The notes: generated by a model from the sequence alone, not told the origin. A stretch of 64,000 nucleotides of DNA from Blastobasis lacticolella (GCA_905147135.1 LR990043.1:22755584-22819583); one strand, 5' to 3'; shown: positions 1 to 15,033, counted from the first letter of the stretch. Made by a program: numbers and translations.

Positions 1-3000
1 TTCGAACTTTTTTTTATTGACTGTATGGAACTTGTTTGTAAACAACAAAATCTATAATTTTGTCTTAATGTTATTAATTTTTTTTCTATTTCTTGTAAAT
101 ATAACCTTACTGTAAAAGTATTTACTTACGTAAGTACGTATCTGTAATATGTTTAGTGTATGTTGTCCTTGTAGTATTAATGTTCAATGTATTTTTATAG
201 TTTTTCTTTTCGTATTTGCTACAAAAACTGTTCAAAATAGCTAATGTAATTGTTTTTATTTCACTATGCTTACTGTATATTCTACCTATTTAAATACAGA
301 CGACTATAATTCGGTAAATGTCACCCTGAAAATCTCTGATGTATCCGCTGTCACTAATTTGTCATCTTCAACAGAAATATCATACGAAACTTTTATATTT
401 TTAGTTTCCGCGAGGCTAGGTAGTATTATTCCGACATTCGGGTCAAGTTTATTTTCTATCTGGTCCGAGGGATCTCACAATTGCTCTTCTAATTAGATGA
501 TTTCATTGTGCTACTGGTGTTGGACAATTTTCCGCTTGAGACATCTGGAAAATCACTTTCGTTGTTGTAGTAACGATATCTTCATCTGGTGGTCTAGATT
601 TTTTTGTAAATCGTGTTAAATGAGTCATTTAGTGGAACGCGATGGAAATTGGTAACTCTTTTATCGAATGAATCATACTTGCTTTCTTTTCCTTAAACTA
701 AGTTTCGTAACAGCACGATATCTACGGGTCTTATAAAAATATTATATCTCGCAATTACCACTATTTCACGGTATCTAAATTCTATAGCGGTACTCAATAA
801 AACGTTTACACTCCTTTGTCGGCGTGTCCGAATGTTTATGACAGATTCAAAACATACAATTATTATTCTAAATGATTGCGGAGGCGTGAACTTGGATGCG
901 ACGAGCGGAGAGGAAACGGAATACATAATTTATCCTTTAACACTCCAAGTAAGTCTTTAAGTCCAAGTAAGTTTTTGTTTTGGTTCTAATGCTTATCCGA
1001 AAACTGCTGGAAAGGCCATGCTAATAAGTATTAATTTATCCCTAAACATTATCTGTATGGATTGCCGCATACGATATTTGTTTAAACTATGATATGCTTT
1101 TAATGTTTAAAAATCGTATCACATACATTATGTAGGTATATCAATATCAATGATCTGTAAAAGCCCAGTATTGGACTTGCTTATATAATAATATTATTAG
1201 TATGTACGGGAAACCTTTTTCTGTAACGTCTTCGATTCAATTACAGAGGGATAATTGGAATGAAGTTAGTGCGTGTGATTTCATTTTTATGTGTGTATTT
1301 ATTACCCTCAATTGGAATCTCTTCGTAACTAGGAATACTCGTAATACGTAATCGTCTTTAACTGTGAAATCGAATGCACCACATTCAATTAGCCCTTGGT
1401 AAATATTTAAAGTACCTACTTCTATAAGATTAATTAAAGAAAAGGGCTTATAAAATTGTCTTAATGGTGAATATTTCAATTACTGTAAATGAGCTTTCCA
1501 GTACCTAATCATGATTAAATGTTGATTGATCCTTTTTGTACCTTAAAAGTGGAATGTTTCTTTACATCTAGAATATCAGCGATATGTCTTCTTGCGTTTT
1601 CACACTATCGCTAATGCATCTTTAACGATACATATTACTATCTCTAAAAGGTTGTTCAACTTGTATCTACCCTTTCTGCTAACTCGATAATTCTGCCTGT
1701 ATCTTCAGTAGATTAATTCAATTTATTTCAAGTGGTATTTACTTCACTCTGTCAATTGGCAAAAACAACAACGTAACAAGTTCAGCGATCTATTTTCTCA
1801 TCAATTATGTGGATGTAAAAACCGTTGTTATGTTTTTCATCGACAGAGAGGTGATTGGTATTGCATTTTGTCTACATTGAAGATTATCTAGAATAGTCTA
1901 GATTATTCATTTGTTCTATGTATATATCAACACTAACCTTTCAAATTATGCGTTTTATTTAAAACTGGGCACGTACACTGACGTACAGCTGTTTATTTAG
2001 GACTACCAAAAAACTGCTTGGAATTTTAATATTTAACTGGAATGTGCGATAGGGTATCTATTTGCTCTCGGTTGCTTGTGTAGGATGTCTTGCATTAGCA
2101 TTTCGGTTGTTTTCTCGGAAATTCTTTGATTTCTATATCTTCATTATCTTGTTTTAGGATTTTTAAACTTCTTCATAAGACATATAAATGGATTTGATAC
2201 GTTGCTAACTTAATTAGCATTTTAGAATCCTCGAATTTTTAAGAAGCGGCTGGGTCTAAATTAACGGGATGGCGTGGAGCTCGTTAATTTTCTATTAATT
2301 ACACGTCATTGTGCAAAAGAGGGAATATTCTCGCGGTTTCTGCATTCTGTCCCACTATTACAGATGCTCTTGCGCACACCGTATGTGGGAACCGCCCGGG
2401 TTGGGACACAATGGCGGTAGCTCTCACGCTCTCGGGGTTCTTGCGACATTCAGCGGCCGGCGAGTCCACATTGTCCTTTGCAACTGCTGTCTCAGCAGAT
2501 AACTGTATTAGCTTTGATGAGGTCAGACGTTCAGTTTTTGATGCTCGGGGACCACGACCGTTCTACATGCTGTTCTAATCTCGAACAACGACCTATTGCG
2601 GTCCTTTTGTCGGTAACTCTAAGGTCCGCCGTGCCACTCAATGACTTAGTTTGATGGACCATGCGGTTAGATTAGCAACACTAATCCAAAGACACCACTT
2701 AACAATTTCGAGGAACTCCATAACAATCAATATTGGTCAGTGATTCACAGGTTTCGTACCCAATCTTACCGTCATAAATCGTTAATTCTTAAATGGTTGA
2801 AACACGAATGCACCTACTTTCGGCCATCACAATACACCACTTATCCACTTTGTGGCAAAAACTGTGGGCCTGTGACAAGCGAAAGTATAGTGTGTAATCC
2901 TGTACAGTGTTTAGCGGCTAATAGAATTCCTCGCGCACTGCGCACGCGAGCCGGCGTGCGCCGGAGTGCTTGGTTGGTGCCTACTTCAACATACGAGAAT

Positions 3001-6000
3001 GCAGAATTGGAAATTTTTGCGGTCGGCGTTCCTCTAGCACTGAAGTATTATTCTGGTTTCTGTAAATAAATTGACCATATATTATCGATATTTTTAATAC
3101 GGTGTTGTTGATTTACGTGCGTTTGGTTATCGTAGCTGATCCAACGCGACTTTACAGCTCATCCGTAATATTGAAAGCGGCATTCCAAAGCGTAACATTG
3201 TTACTCGGCGGAATTACGTTTTCAATATATTTAATATCACAATGACTTTGGACATTTTTTATAGCATCGATCTCAATGAAACCGGCGCCTACTCGGCGCA
3301 TTCCGATCTTTTGTTAAAAGCGCAGCGCTTCTGGGCATTGCCCTGTACTTGATTCATTTCTCAATAGAAAACTTCGAAATCCAAATCGTTTTATCACAAA
3401 CCACGTGAGAATCGGCCGACTATTTAACCCTCAATTATGAATCGCAGAGGTTGCTACAGCACTAATAAAGGTTAACGATTCCTTGAGAAATTATTTCGCT
3501 TAAAAGTCGATTGTTCGCTTGCAATGTTCGTGGAACCTCTCGATCTTGGGAAAGTCACCGACACACCGATTACGGGATTAAGTGGGGAATAAAGTGTCGT
3601 GAAATTTGTTTTGATACCTTCTCTTCATATTTAAGAACTTCTGAGTTTTTTCGTGTTTGCTTGTCCTTCGCCGGTAATCGCATCCCTGGCGCTAGGCTTC
3701 GCTTAGGTGTTTGCCAAGCTATCGTTCATGGCAGCATCCGCCCGCAGTCAAGGCTGAGCAAACGCACGGACGGACGATAAGCCCGGTTTTATTATTAGTT
3801 TGCATAATGCACGATAACCGCGAGCTGCCCAAACAGTCCCAACTAGGTTAAACCCTTTGGTCCCGTTTTGGAATAATATTTGATAGCTGCTGTTTACATT
3901 GCGGCGTTATCAGCGTAGAAGTTGATTTTGACTAGTTTTTCGAATCAGGGGAAATTTGTTTGCACAGTAGTTTCTATTAATGTGACTATAGCTATAGCCC
4001 CTAAGGAGACGAATCTTGGATGTTTAATAGTGTGTTTCTTGACATTTAAGAATTTATCAAAACTTTGTCGCTCTTCCAAACCAAAACATGATGTGTCAGA
4101 CAAAATCTCCGACATCAAAGTTTCAACTATAGCCCTTCTCGCTATGGCGTATTGTCATCTGGTCGGCAAGTGGCGGTGCGCCGGCGCCGCGTTCATTTGT
4201 CTCAATTGACCGCAGCTGCCGCCCCCCGCGCCCCGCGCCGCGCCCGCCCTGCTGACCGGCAGGATTTATCACTCATCTAATATAATGGATAACTCCTTGT
4301 TTCCTACGACGTGTGGCGTGCCTCCTAAACGCCGCGGCGACAGGAAGATCGAGAAGTCTTCGTCTTCCTTGACTAGAGTAGTTCCTCATCGAACTAGCGC
4401 ATTTCTTTTTTTTTTGTTTCTTAGAGATTTCTCGTTTGATATATGGAGTTTATAAGTTATCTTGGTACCAACGACAATTCACATAGTTCTGCTTTTCTGT
4501 TTCATATCCACTCTCCATCTAAGACGTTCGTTGATACCAACTACCTATTCCTTGTATTATACTTTAACACCACGTAATTTCTTTAGAAATTGGATTATTC
4601 TCATCGAGCATACTTAACTAATGATTGACCCAATATCAATTAAACTAAACAGTCTCGTGTAAAACTGCCTGTTTATCGCGCGTTATCGACAGCCGAATAG
4701 GCGAACAAACAAACGCGACTATCGGTGCATCCTTGTGGCGCATGTCGTTGCGTCACGGCGATGATTTATTACAGAAATGCTTGTTACACATGCGATATAA
4801 CGTAGCCCACGATGGCCACTGACCCTTTGTGTTATTCTCCATGCGCTTTTTATCTTTAACTTACTAGGAAATGTTAAGCTAATGGTCCAGATCGACTATA
4901 TTCGTTCAATATATCATAGGAACCTAAGATCGGAATTTTTTAATTCCATGAACTGATGAAATTAAATACCTATCTACAGGTGTATAGAAAGCACAAAAAA
5001 CTCGAAGACTAAAGAAAGTTTTTGTTGAGGGAATACCTTCGATTACCTGTCTTTACCTTAACCAGATACAGCTGTGTGGAAATACTTTATGACGTTATAA
5101 TGTGCTCATTTCCAAATCAGGAAATCTTTATTGGATTACACATGAAAGTTATCATTACCAAAATGGCGGTCGATCACTCCCGTGTACAAACGAACCAGCG
5201 AGACAACAAGGCGAAAATGAAAGCTAGAACGAGCTTCCTAGCACAGAGTAATGCAAAAACAACGTAAGTGCATCGTTGCCGGGCACTTTCCCACGAGTGT
5301 CTTTGCCTCCGAGATGCAATAAAATTCTGAACAACGCCATGTCGCCGTTGAGACGTGGCTGGCACATTCCGACTCCATTCTAATTAAAGCATTTTCTGAC
5401 AAACGCTTCTTATCGTCACGTTTTAGTCACTGAAATGTGAATAACCACATCTATTACGAAGGCCTTTCTTAGCCAGCTATTATTTGGTATGTAATGGCTT
5501 CGTAATTTTATAGATTATCTTTTCAGTAAACACAGTTTATAATTACAGGGTTGTAGATGGTTCCCTAGTTCCGCTTTTACAATTATTTCTTTGAAGGAGC
5601 GTGACTTTCATTTGAAAGAGTGGAAATATAATTCATGGCATTATGTTGAAACAATTACGAAGATTATGAGAGCGGTGGTGGCAAACAAGGAATTAGTGCA
5701 ATTTCGCTACATGACATTTATTAATAGAAACATTTCTTCGCCATTCCATGCTATTGTGGAAACTTGCTCTGCCAATTTTTACTGCTACAAAACCCACTGC
5801 GTGCTCAATTACTTTTCCCAATAAGAGAAACGATTGGAATTTCTTCGGAAGGAATCATGAAAGCCGATTGGAGAGATTGCTGCGCACGCGATGATCGCTG
5901 AATGTTAATGATAGTATTCGCTTCACACTGTGTACTTCTAGTTTTGTTCATGATATGTGGTGTAGTGACAATTGAACAACAAACTGGAATCACAGGCACG

Positions 6001-6009
6001 CGTGAATAA
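1..6009. other. No supported gene; AT-rich DNA
   Basis: I see no exon, RNA gene or complete repeat here. Open frames are short and lack recognisable motifs. A few GC-rich patches (about 2380-2480, 2930-2970 and 4160-4260) contain ORFs without plausible splice sites around a conserved peptide. The RA-domain gene on the + strand must have 5' exons upstream of 15196, so some of this stretch may be its intron, but I cannot point to one. Confidence 0.5.
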
Positions 6010-6034
6010 TTTAGTTATGATGACTTTGTTGATT

Positions 6035-6115
6035 TTATTAAATCATTATTATTATTATCCTAGCGCCCTACCCCGGCTTCTGCCAGGGTCCACTTTCCTT
6101 CTTCTCCAGTCAAGT
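6035..6115. repeat. Fragment of a dispersed lepidopteran-type repeat
   Basis: An ATT-rich run is followed by a CGCCCTACCCCGGCTTCTGCC-like segment and a pyrimidine-rich stretch. I recognise this arrangement from LINE-related debris common in moth genomes. Only about 80 bases are recognisable, there is no ORF and no target duplication was found. The identification is from memory of the pattern, so it is tentative. Confidence 0.35.
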
Positions 6116-8396
6116 TTAGTTTCAGTACAGTTCATTCAATATAAAGGTATCTCCAAAATAATCAGGAGGAACTGGAATGTCCAATAATGCCGAACGTATT
6201 TTGCGTTGAATTAAGGAGGTAAATTCACCACACGATGCTTCGGTGGTATTGGTATAAAACTCGTAAATATAGATTATTAGATAGAATTATTGTTTCTTTA
6301 CTAATGCCAATGTTAAGATCCAGACAGCCGTACTCAGGTATGAAAGTATTTCTATTGCATTCAAATCGTTTTATTGAAATCATATACCACAATGGGTAAA
6401 GCGATTATTATCAGTAGAAACAGCAATCAGCATGCGGGTCCCGTGCGGCGCTATCGACGCATGCGCGCGCGCACTCGAATTTGGGAGTTTTTTGCGGCAG
6501 CATGGCTCGACGCGCGTTTCCGGCCGCGACCAATTTAGAATTGGTTTTGAGGCTATTGTGTATGGGTGATTTTGTTATTGTATCGATTATTGTTCTGCGG
6601 TGGCTCTTTTATTCGGGTAAAAATTATTATCCCTATTATAACAAATCAAAATAAAATTGTGATCTCTTCAAAAAGAAACGTCAAAGAAGAAAGCTTTGCG
6701 TAGATGCACGAGAGTAAGACCTGATAATTGCATAAGCTTGTAAGGATCAAAGTACCAAGGAATTCCATTTAAATGTACCTTTTAGGTTAAACCAACAGAC
6801 ATGGCGAAACGGCTGAGTTGTTAGTGAAACCGAACCCCGGTGGGGCAACAGCACTCAATAACAAACTGCAGTTCATTGCGCGTGCACCCTTTAGCGAAAC
6901 CTGAGGGCTGGCTGCGGTGTCGGGTGTCTCCAGCTCTAGGCTTACAAGTGATGGACCCAATAGAGTTCCTTGTAGTACGCCGACTGCGACGGAAACGGCT
7001 GGTCAATGACTGTAATTGAATATTCAGCTAATACCTCTATTTGTTTTAGGGGAAGATACATTGATGCATTTGTAGAGACAATGAATCATTTATGGAGTAT
7101 GAGAATCTGAATACATTGCTCATAATTTTTTAATATATATTACCACTAGCTGTTCTCAGCAGCTTTCACCCGGGCGCTGTTCGTGGATCTCTGTAACATT
7201 CCCGGGAGAATCTATTATTTTCCCGGAATAAAAAATAGTATATTAATTACTAACAAAAATCCAAAAATACAAAACTCGTCTTTTAAAATATTAGTACTGT
7301 AATTATTTAATAAACACGATTATTACTATAATACACAAACAATATATAATATTAGTATACATTAAAACTTATTTACAAATTATTTAGTTTTGAATATGGG
7401 CTACGAAGCGTTGGAACACCGCAGTAAGTGTAAGTTGTTTGCGTGGATATAAGTACAGCGATAGTAAGGTTTCAGATATAAATGTTTGTACAAATTGCGT
7501 TTACCCAGGAGTCCGTACACAGCACCTATACATACGGCCACAACAATACATTCCCCTCACTAGAGTAAGTATTGCGTTACGTATGTACGGCTTTACGTAT
7601 TAGATTACAGGCCGATGAACCTGTCGATTAATCGTCGCTGATTTGATATAACCTGGTATTAACTGTTTAACTGTTAAAGCTACTCGGGCACACCTGTAAT
7701 TATCTGCTTCAGAGTGTACACTATTAACTTTACGCTTATTTGGATCGTAAGAAATGAGTTTTGCGATCAAAGATGCTCGAATTTGCATAGATGTATGGTG
7801 ATGATTTCTGAGCAACTTGCCTTAAAGCGTTGGAATAATTTTGGTGTTCATAAATATGGCTTAATGTCTTGCAAACGATTGTTAGAGGTTGATGAATTGC
7901 ATTAGGAAGTTGTATTTGTAGCGTTTTTAATGGTTTTCTTCTCCGAATTGGACGTGGCAATGCCGGATTACTGATAGGTAAATCGCCTTTTAGTGGTTAA
8001 AATAAAAACTAAAGCAACAGAAGTCTCAGTTTGATCTGTAGTAAATCAGTGAGATGCGATAAATCAGCGTTTGGACAAGGTGTGTGACTAACGAATCCAT
8101 TCGTTTGTGATTCAAATTCGTATTTTATTTTTTATGACAGTCGAATCTCATTAGTCGAGGCGATTTGGGCAAATTGTCAAGTTTATGGAGCAATCAAAAT
8201 GATGAATTGTGTTTTTTTTATGTCATACTAATACAAATATTTACGTTGTTCGTTTACCAAAAAAGTGTCATGTTTGGGACTGAGATCATTAAAGGGGTTC
8301 GTGTATGGTTTTAAGGAAGTAATGAATTCAGGTAAGGTTTTATAGGTTTCCATTGTTATGGTAACACCTAAAATATAATTATCTTGTCGTTAATGT
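6116..8396. other. No supported gene; one small repeat remnant
   Basis: Non-coding DNA. Around 7140-7215 a CCCGGG-containing segment resembles, in reverse orientation, the GCCCGCGGCTTCGC-type end of a repeat that also has relatives near 17.4, 44.3 and 54.4 kb. ORFs at 7600-7960 overlap each other on both strands and show no domain. Nothing else is supported. Confidence 0.45.
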
Positions 8397-8700
8397 CCCG
8401 GTTGTGCTCTGGCGCACGAGGGCCCAGGGTTAGCCTTGACCATGATCCAGGATTTGGCAGATTAGAGCGACTTGGAGCGACTGCCATCTCACCTCCGTGA
8501 CCCTGCTACCAGGGGAAACTGACCAGATTGGATAATGGTTATACATTCAAAATGTGCAATGATGTTTTCCTTCACCGTAAGAGCATCGGTTAGTACAAAA
8601 CTCAGAAAAAAGTCATTGGTACATGGCCGCAGCGGAATTTGAGCCGGGCACCTCTCGCTTACGAGTCGAATACTCTAACCGCTCGTCCACCGACGCTCCC
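8397..8700 (-). mobile_element. tRNA-derived SINE, near full-length copy (family S1)
   Basis: Read on the minus strand, the head (8700 down to about 8625) resembles a tRNA. It has an A-box-like segment at 8673-8689 (TGGACGAGCGGTTAGAG) and a B-box-like segment at 8635-8645 (GGCTCAAATTC), which are the internal RNA polymerase III promoter elements. The body then contains a CGATGCTCTTACGG segment, a ...CAATCTGGTCAG... segment and a GGATCATGGTCAAGG segment. These recur in the same order near 44.0, 46.4 and 51.3 kb on the plus strand, which marks it as a dispersed family. No target duplication was identified. This is the only copy here with a clearly readable tRNA-like head. Confidence 0.75.
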
Positions 8701-11700
8701 TACATGTTATGGTAAACCATATCTGTTATGAATTAATCTGGACTACAAGGTAGTACATAGGCAAAGGTAGGTTAGGCAAAGACGCAACCGACGCGAGTTG
8801 ACGCGGCGGCGGCGCTGTTGCACCAGGTCAACCGGCGAAAATGCGGCAAGAAATTAATTTTACAAACAACAAAGTAATAATTCGAGGCAACAGGGACATA
8901 CCGACTTTGTATCGGACAGTAATAACAACGCCGTTAGATTGCGTGCGGCGCTTGGGAAAATAAATTCTGCCTTTACCCATGCTATTTATCTATTTTCGTA
9001 CGTTTGGACGTTGCAAGTTGAATATGGAATCAAGAATATTTAATCCAAAATACACAAGATTACCGAACATTGCGTGCTTTATAAACTACAAAGCTTAACA
9101 CGTTGACAATATTAACTTGAATAGTCATTTTTTTTCTTGGGGATTATACGGCTTTATGGGACTTTTATGTGTCTTTTAGGCTTATATTTGTGCCGGAAAT
9201 TGGTTTCGGTATTCACGTCGGTTTGTCTATCAGCGAGTCGGTCGCCGGCTGAATGCGAATGAGCGCCGAGCGACGACCTCTATGGGCATTGTCAAGGCTG
9301 CAGCGCCGATGGTATACGTGGTTTTAGAAATGTACCTATTTATAAGTATGCATTTTATATTCTCCAAGAAGTATCTCCTTGCAGAATATAATACACAATT
9401 GAGTGAGGGATGAGTTTAAGGTTTTGTAGAGGCTAATATAACTGTAATAGAACTAATGACGACCACTACCTACCGTTAGTGGTTATAGAGCGACACGATT
9501 AAGGAGAAAGAATTGTTATTGCATTGATGTTATTACTTTTCATTACCTATTGTGGAATTCAATAACACTATTGCAGACAACAGTATACGATAAGCACTTA
9601 CCTACAAAAGCCTGATTTCCTTCACAAATACAAAAGCTGCTACATAAACCGGTCACTAAACCAATACCTATACTATACCAGTAGTGAATGATTACAAGCG
9701 AATTGTTTTATATCCGTTTAGTATTGCGTATCGCATGGCACGCGTGAGTTGAGTCGTCGCGATTGCGTATACGAGTGCATAGCGGTACTTGTACTACGGC
9801 CCGGCGACTTCGGGCAGATACAAAAATGCAGTACAACCATAGGAAACAGAAAAGTAGTACAGCCATACCGTGCGAAAGAAAATTCCGGTAATTCGTGATA
9901 CGTCGGCATCCCGCGTCCATTTATAGCTTCCTCCACAGATCTGAACCCGATTAATTAGTGCCACGTACTGTCAGAAACCTTTGAACGTTCCAACTCGTAA
10001 AATTTTTAACTCCTCGGATGTGGTATCGGTAAGCGAACATAACCAGATATAACTAGTTGCCTAATCAGCGCATCGGCGGCCGAAAATATTTCATGGTGCT
10101 TCCCGCGTAATTAAGTTTGTTGAGTTATAATGCCGTAAAAGGGCTTAATAAGTTATCACGCTGTGAGGTATTTCCGTTCTACGTTATCCAGTCAAACCAA
10201 TCGCCTAAGAATTTAGTGTTGCCTCAGTTAGTGATACTGTCACAAGTTTCTCCAAACATAATGGGACATTAGTTTGTAACTCTTTCTGTGTTAGCCAGGG
10301 CCGGGGCCCGTCGCCTGCTATTTGCGGCGCGTCCATCGAACAAACTTCCTCCCGTTTATCGACTACACATCCGAAGCTCGGCTTTCAGTTGACATTGCTT
10401 CTAATTCGGACGGGTTTGCTTACCAACTGGGATTTACAACAGCAAACAACGCCCTCTGTTTGGACGCACGTGTTTCATATGTCATTTTGCTCGGCGCACA
10501 GGCTCACATAAAATGCACGTCAGTCACAATCCAGAAACGCCATTCCGATATCATTGCCATACGCGCATATGGCTATTTCAATTTCAACGCATTAGGTACT
10601 GCATTCCTCATGGATCCGGTACCTTTGTTCTTGCTGTGTTTAGAAATATGTCAAATATGGATTTATGTGAGGTGTTTACACAATATAGCGTTGGATTTGC
10701 GTTACTGCGATATAATTTATCCGTTGTCGCGGAATTTGTTTGTTGACTCTGCATTGCATTGCTTTGGTTTGTTTTCATGTATTTTTGTCCATGTTCCGTT
10801 TCTGAACTGAACTATTTTCACTAACCAAGAATTTTTTGTTTTAAGTTTTCAAGGATGCACGATATCTTACAACGGTATTTTTTTCTGTAATACTTCTACC
10901 ACTGTACCGGCTTTGTTTACATTGCGTAAATCACGTGCAATTTACTACCAGATGCGTGTCCCATATTAGGCTTCAAAACCGTTCCGTCTTCCCACACGCG
11001 TTCTGCGGTTACTGTTGTATACGAAACGAGTTTTACTTCAATTTGCTGACTTTGTAAGTATCGCTTCTTCATAAAATGTTCGCTGCGGTATTCGTAAACC
11101 TCATTAGATCAAAGTCTACTGCCATTTAAAAACGCATTTCTTAATATTTCATCTTCATATATATATTGTGATTCACCGAACAATTAATTACCAAAACCAT
11201 GACTAATAGATAGAATATATGAATCCGAAATACATATTACGTTAGTTAACTCATCATAATAGTGACGTCACAAATTCGTCAACTCAGCAGCCGGTTCTAG
11301 CGGCGACAATATGGCACCGCTTTGCATAAATTCACACGAATCGTGTCAAATCCCGCGCCTTATCTCAGCGCCGACGTATATTGCTCTCGAGCCGATATTT
11401 ATTGCATATTCACCCCAAAACCTCTGTATCGTATTATAATTGATTTATTGACCGCTATTGTTACATTGTGCAGAAACAAAGTCGAAGTAAGTGTCTATTT
11501 TACCTAGGTACATATCGATAGTTCTAAGCAATTACAATGACTTGTTTTATATACAGGACTGTGTGTATAGTTGTGTACACACCGATAGTACGATTACTAG
11601 AACACTAGTGGTGTTTTATCTATCGGCTTTCTGCGTAGGCGCAGCTCCGTGTCAGCCATTGTCTACTATCACAACAACTCTGCCTTAAATGTTAACAACT

Positions 11701-14700
11701 CGTTAAACTAACCTGTCTATTTTAATTTATTAATAAAACACGTTTGTCTCTTTTATTCTCTTTCTACATGGGCAAGGCTGGTTTCATTGACTTCTATATT
11801 TGTCTATGGCTGCTCTTAAATGTTTTATTGGTTGTTAACCTAATTAGGTTAGATAGGTGCGTGAATTTGATATACCTTTGTGATTCCACTGATCTTCTAA
11901 ATAATGTGCAAGATTTGATATTTTATCTAAAGTTCCTAAGTAACCGTACTTGATTTCTATTTGCTATTAAGAGCTATCAAATTGAATACATCATAAATAT
12001 CATATATTCGTAGATATAAACGAAAGTGGTAAGTAATAGGCCTGTAATCGGTCCACATTCCGACCGTGTGAAGATCTGGTTCCGACCAGTTCGCAGCATG
12101 GCGTCTCTTTGGGCGCATATTCCATAAAATCACTCAATTTCCCAGGGACAGTAGTGTTTTCATGACCGTTCTCAGCTCAATTTCCTCATCTTATCTTCGG
12201 CTAATGAGGATATTAATGATTATGTAAATTTTGTTTTAATGTTTATGTTAATTCAATTTTAATTTATAGTTCAAATATGACGAGGAGCTTTAGATGTCGC
12301 ATTCTAATGTACTTGTAGATTGTCTTTGTTAGTTATAGAAATACAGTAAGTATATTTTTTTACATAGGTACCATATTGGTCAGGGTTATTGCTTATTATG
12401 GACTCGTTGTAATAACCAAAGCACATTTGATGACAAAAAATATAAAAGTTTAATACAAACATACAATAAATTATTTCGTATAACGATAGTATAATAGCGG
12501 TATCCGCAATCCTATTTGGTCACGGTAGATCTCTCTGACGCAGCTTGTAATGATTGATCACTGCCGTAGTACCACCGGCGAGTCCAAATGGTCATGCGCC
12601 GGACGAATTTAATTCGTGTAATTTGCGCATGATCTGCGTACAATTAAAACAGTTTGGAGCTACTTATGTCGTTATTTAGTATATTCCCATGTAATTATAA
12701 AGTTGAGTAGGTAGATGGACGGTCATCATCATTAGTTGAAAGAAATTTGTGGTTCGCATTATATTTTTAAACCGGTATGTTGTTATGTAAATGTCATCTT
12801 TTACTTCTTACTCTATGTATAAATTGACCATAGCATAATTATTTCTTTTGAGGTTGGCTGGATGTTTTTATGCAATACTCGTACAAGTGTTCTCAATCGA
12901 GGACGCTATAAATGATTTTACGCGGGCGAAACGTACTTAGTACACAATTCATTATTCAGATACCACCTGTGAAGAACTGTGGACGAAGTATTAATGGATA
13001 GCTATTGGACATGCCATCTTCGAACTGAGCCATTTAACAAACACGCTATCACTCAATGGCAGTGTTATTAAATATGGAAAAGTCGTACCGCCATTGATGG
13101 TCAAAAATCCGACTGTCGCATTGCAAAAACAATGCCGTGGTGCTTGCAAGCCGCAATTGTTCGGCAGATGCTGCGGCCGGATGCGCGTGCGCCGCTGGCC
13201 CGCCCCTGCCTCACCCCTTCTTCACTTGCATCGCGCATTATTGCTTTATAATTACCCCCTATGCTTAGCTACACTAGCCACTTCTTAAATCTTCAAACGA
13301 CCCTATTTGCTATTTCCCAATAGTTAATTCGTAGTCGCACCGACGTGTGTGGCAGCGGATGTTTCGAGAATCCAATTGCCGATTGCTAAAGTTATTCTAG
13401 TTCATTATGGGTCTCGTTACAACCTTGGCGACGCGTTTCTCAAGACGGCCCTGGTTTCGTCTTCCAATTTTTTCTTGTAAGAGGCATTACGGGTTTTACA
13501 AATGGACTAACTGGACTTAGACATTAGTTTTGTAATTTTAAATGTATTAAATATCATAGGTAAATAATAATTCAAGATAGATAAAAGTTCATATTAACCC
13601 CGGCATTCGCATACTTATAAAGCCACGCTGCCATTGAAAGCTGATCGAATTACGGGTGCAGAGCGTTCTCAAGGAAGCGCCAATATGATCGACAATGGGA
13701 CACAATGGGGCAGGTACTTGGTTCTAGGAAGGCGCATCCGGCGCCGCGCCCGCCTGACATAACAGCGGGCACCGCGACATGTGCGCCCGCGCATGGTGGC
13801 GATGCACCATTAGACGACTGCAATGGTTTTGCGGCAATTTACGTAGTTCTTTTTTTCCTCAGCCTTCCCCAGATTGCAAGGTGATACGGTTACTGTAGAA
13901 ACTGCATATATTTAATCTCGCACGCCCTGAAGTTGTCCATATATTGTTTATGTGCACGTAAATGCATGTGCTCAATCATGGCAATTCGTAAAGTTGTGTG
14001 GGCCGTATTTGAAAATGCGCAAACCTGTAACCTCATTCTACCTAGGCATAGTGTCGCAATATATCACTCACAATCGCTGTATGTTGTCGTCAGCCGGAAA
14101 CTACAAATAACTGAAAATGAAGACAACAAAGCAGGTTACAACTACAAACCTAGATTTCAAGAAATTCCTGAAACTACAATTGTTTTTCAGGGTACATTGC
14201 TTGTGCTAACATACGATTCCGTCTTACGCCTGTTGAGAAACAATCGCGTATGCATCTTGTAGAGGTTTACTATCAGTTTGACGATCTGTGACGTGGTTAT
14301 GTACGCTCGTTCAGGTATTCCATTTAACATAGTCTATACGCGTAAGTCCTTTACATTATGGAAAACCCATCCGTACTCACGATCATGGCACGACGTTGCA
14401 TTAACATAGCAGTTCAAGGTCTTCCGAGTCCGGTTGCGATAAGGTCTAACTGAAGATGTATTTGTACCTAACCTTTTTTGTGATTATGCCTGGTTATTAT
14501 TATCCAATTTCAGAGCACGCTGTGTGAGCATTGCGCAATTATCGTACTTAAAAATTACCTGCTACACAGGTACTGCACGTAACATTGGTGCGAGATGATT
14601 GAGTAATCATTGTAATCAGCGATGGTATTTGTATCATTTAAATGCTGGGAGTGACCATTGGTCGATTTTCTTTGTAGTTAAACGTGAGAAATACGTCAAT

Positions 14701-14852
14701 AATGTTAGAAATATTTTAACATTTACATTTTAGTTCGAATGAGATAGTAGTATAGATTTTGTATATTGCATTTTTGGATAAATATAGAGCCCTATTCAAC
14801 GCAGTGCATACACTTAGCACACGCGCACTTTGAGAACGCATAACGCATTTTA
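8701..14852. other. No supported gene
   Basis: About 6 kb without a supported feature. The longest open frame (10322-10810, +) runs 162 codons, but its start is TTG, the first internal ATG is far downstream, no domain is visible, and no acceptor/donor pair frames a conserved peptide. I treat it as a chance ORF. The interval is probably intron or intergenic DNA upstream of the exon at 15196. Confidence 0.45.
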
Positions 14853-15033
14853 CTTAGGGCCGATTTTTCAATCCTCAGATTAAGTTTATCTGCCCGATAA
14901 AGTAATACACTGCCAAATTAAAACAAACTATAATCCTTTACAACTATGAAGTAATGACACAATTTTGTTTAAGTCGCACAATAACTTATCAGACTGATAT
15001 GTTTTATCTGAGGATTGAAAAATCAGCCCTAAG
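14853..15033. mobile_element. MITE with ~30-bp terminal inverted repeats
   Basis: The left end CTTAGGGCCGATTTTTCAAT continues into CCTCAGAT. The right end is its near-perfect reverse complement (ATCTGAGG, then ATTGAAAAATCAGCCCTAAG). The arms differ at one or two positions and enclose about 120 bp of AT-rich DNA with no ORF. Its size and structure fit a miniature inverted-repeat transposable element. No clear target-site duplication was seen, so the superfamily is unknown. It lies about 160 bp upstream of the first visible exon of the RA-domain gene. Confidence 0.75.

Noticed and set aside
10322..10810. 162-codon open frame on the + strand, longest unexplained ORF
   Set aside because: Starts with TTG, has no ATG until codon ~97, shows no domain or low-complexity signature, and has no splice sites that would place it in a gene. 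Probably chance in moderate-GC DNA.
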